A DNA stretch of 6,124 nt from Nocardia sp. GTDB taxonomy: Bacteria > Actinomycetota > Actinomycetes > Mycobacteriales > Mycobacteriaceae. The DNA lies in assembly GCA_013361595.1 (NCBI GenBank), contig JABFXT010000655.1:1-6124 (forward strand), written 5' to 3'. The notes under the pieces were generated by a model. It saw nothing but the letters and a program-made list of their open reading frames with translations. It ran no database searches and was not told the DNA's origin. Positions 5,821 through 6,124 of the stretch are shown piece after piece. The stretch's first letter is position 1, and each line of letters begins with the position of its first letter. Both the position numbers and the translations under genes were made by a program.

Positions 5821-6124
5821 ATGGCCGTCCGCCGTCTCAATCACGCGGTCCTCTACATCCGGGACCTCGACCGCGCCGTCGACTTCTACACCGCCACCCT
5901 GCAGTTCGAGATCGCGCACCTGATCCCGGGCCGGGCCGCGTTCCTGCGGGCACCCGATACCGAGAACGACCACGACCTGGGACTGTTCCCGCTGGGTGCG
6001 GATGCCCCGGGCCCGCGGCCCGGAGCGGTCGGCCTCTACCACCTCGCCTGGGAGGTCGGCACCCGCGGTGAACTCGCCGAGGCCGGTCGTCGGCTGCGGG
6101 CACGGACCGCCCGGGTCGGCGCCT
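5821..6124 (+). CDS. VOC-superfamily protein (glyoxalase/extradiol dioxygenase fold), 3' partial
   Basis: 101 codons are visible, and the frame is still open at the right edge. The start LNHAVLYIRDLDRAVDFYTATLQFE (residues 6-30) is a typical first beta-alpha-beta module of the vicinal oxygen chelate fold. His8 and His74 (GLYHLAWEV) are at the positions of the first two metal ligands; the third, usually Glu, would lie beyond the window. NDHDLGLFPLG (49-59) resembles the HHDLALF segment of catechol 2,3-dioxygenase-like members. The gene starts 41 nt after qorB with its own ribosome site and no visible terminator between, so co-transcription and shared control by the HxlR regulator are likely. 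A ring-cleaving dioxygenase, a glyoxalase-type isomerase or a thiol transferase are all possible; the total length cannot be judged. Confidence 0.8.
   Translation, partial: MAVRRLNHAVLYIRDLDRAVDFYTATLQFEIAHLIPGRAAFLRAPDTENDHDLGLFPLGADAPGPRPGAVGLYHLAWEVGTRGELAEAGRRLRARTARVGA

Overview
The window comes from a high-GC actinomycete. Third codon positions are almost all G or C, genes are tightly packed with ATGA-type overlaps, and the terminator-like hairpin lacks a T-tract. The protein style fits the Nocardia/Rhodococcus/Mycobacterium group, but the exact genus is an inference. There are seven protein-coding genes in two unrelated loci, and two genes are cut by the window edges. I see no RNA genes, mobile elements or CRISPR arrays.

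Locus 1 (bases 1 to about 4301, plus strand) is a phosphonate-type uptake operon. It holds the 3' part of phnD (periplasmic-type binding lipoprotein), phnC (ATPase), a double-length phnE (two permease domains fused head to tail), and a zinc-dependent medium-chain alcohol dehydrogenase of the kind found beside phosphonate genes. The last three genes are tightly linked: 7 nt between phnD and phnC, a 4-nt ATGA overlap between phnC and phnE, and a 25-nt overlap between phnE and the dehydrogenase. A strong GC-rich hairpin follows the dehydrogenase stop. PhnD should capture a reduced-phosphorus compound outside the membrane, PhnE/PhnC should import it, and the dehydrogenase probably oxidises a hydroxyl or aldehyde intermediate. 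No C-P bond-cleaving enzyme lies in the window, so the full pathway and true substrate cannot be read here.

Locus 2 (about 4386 to the end) is a redox/quinone module. A minus-strand HxlR-family regulator closely resembling E. coli YtfH and corynebacterial QorR is divergent from a plus-strand QorB-type NAD(P)H:quinone oxidoreductase. A partial VOC-superfamily (glyoxalase/extradiol dioxygenase fold) gene follows 41 bases later. The 116-bp divergent intergenic region is clearly AT-richer than its surroundings. It carries candidate promoters for both directions, two nested inverted repeats that could be the regulator's operator, and an apparent leaderless start for the regulator. The regulator keeps the conserved N-terminal Cys used as a redox switch in this family.

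The two loci converge on a 117-bp intergenic region (4269-4385) with at least one good terminator-like hairpin. The most notable features are the exactly collinear 780-bp internal duplication in phnE, the compacted nucleotide-binding region of the dehydrogenase, the cysteine-rich tail of PhnD, and the compact hxlR/qorB control region.
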